This document shows positions 6,640-6,724 of a stretch of DNA of 6,724 nucleotides, in pieces. This DNA is from CAJQQY01 sp964352225. Its GTDB lineage: Bacteria > Bacteroidota > Bacteroidia > Chitinophagales > Saprospiraceae. The stretch spans positions 1-6,724 of the forward strand of contig CAYGRM010000367.1 in NCBI GenBank assembly GCA_964352225.1, in the 5' to 3' direction. The notes below the pieces were generated by a model. It saw only the letters and a list, made by a program, of their open reading frames with translations. It ran no database searches and had not been told where the DNA came from. A program made the position numbers and the translations under genes. Positions within the stretch are counted from its first letter, which is position 1, and each line of letters opens with the position of its first letter.

Positions 6640-6724
6640 GATGTGGTTTTATTTAAAAAGAACTTTGTATTTAAAAGTTAAATATAAGAATGGATATATT
6701 CTAATTTATAGTAAATAATAAATC
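6640..6724. other. Leader region of the DoxX-like gene, no gene seen
   Basis: These 85 bases are very AT-rich and lie upstream of the DoxX-like start at 6639. A minus-strand TATATTTA resembles the -7 element TAnnTTTG at seven of eight positions, but no spaced TTG is found, and such strings are common in DNA of this composition. No hairpin or Shine-Dalgarno is evident. Confidence 0.4.

Overview
The window is AT-rich and looks like Bacteroidota, probably a Cytophagales- or Flavobacteriia-type organism. The evidence is a TonB-dependent receptor with an N-terminal carboxypeptidase-regulatory-like domain and the plug wording typical of that phylum (RGGAPNENRFYLDDVEVP). In addition, the start codons mostly sit behind A/T-rich leaders without a clear Shine-Dalgarno sequence. 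The genus cannot be fixed from this sequence. All six genes lie on the minus strand, so transcription runs from high to low coordinates.

Layout in the direction of transcription: (1) 6639-5923, a DoxX-like five-helix membrane protein with a cysteine-rich periplasmic tail. (2) A 98-bp gap holding two tandem CRP/FNR-like operator candidates, then 5824-5387, a small protein made of two CBS domains, closed by a textbook Rho-independent terminator (5304-5335). (3) 5280-2184, an export pump cassette: lipoprotein membrane-fusion protein, FtsX/MacB-type permease (starts overlap by one base) and LolD-like ATPase. (4) 2108-1101, a two-helix potassium channel with a cytoplasmic RCK (TrkA-N/TrkA-C) module; no terminator separates it from the pump genes. 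(5) A 293-bp gap with two perfect inverted repeats and no gene, then 807-1, the N-terminal part of a TonB-dependent receptor that runs off the window.

The pump genes clearly work together: the ATPase drives the permease, and the lipid-anchored fusion protein links it to an outer-membrane channel that must be encoded elsewhere. The channel, CBS protein, DoxX-like protein and receptor have no evident shared pathway. I see no mobile element, CRISPR array, RNA gene or broken gene, and no convincing previously undescribed multi-gene system. The points most worth a second look are the tandem operators before the CBS gene, the altered potassium filter (TVGFA), and the six-cysteine tail on the DoxX-like protein.
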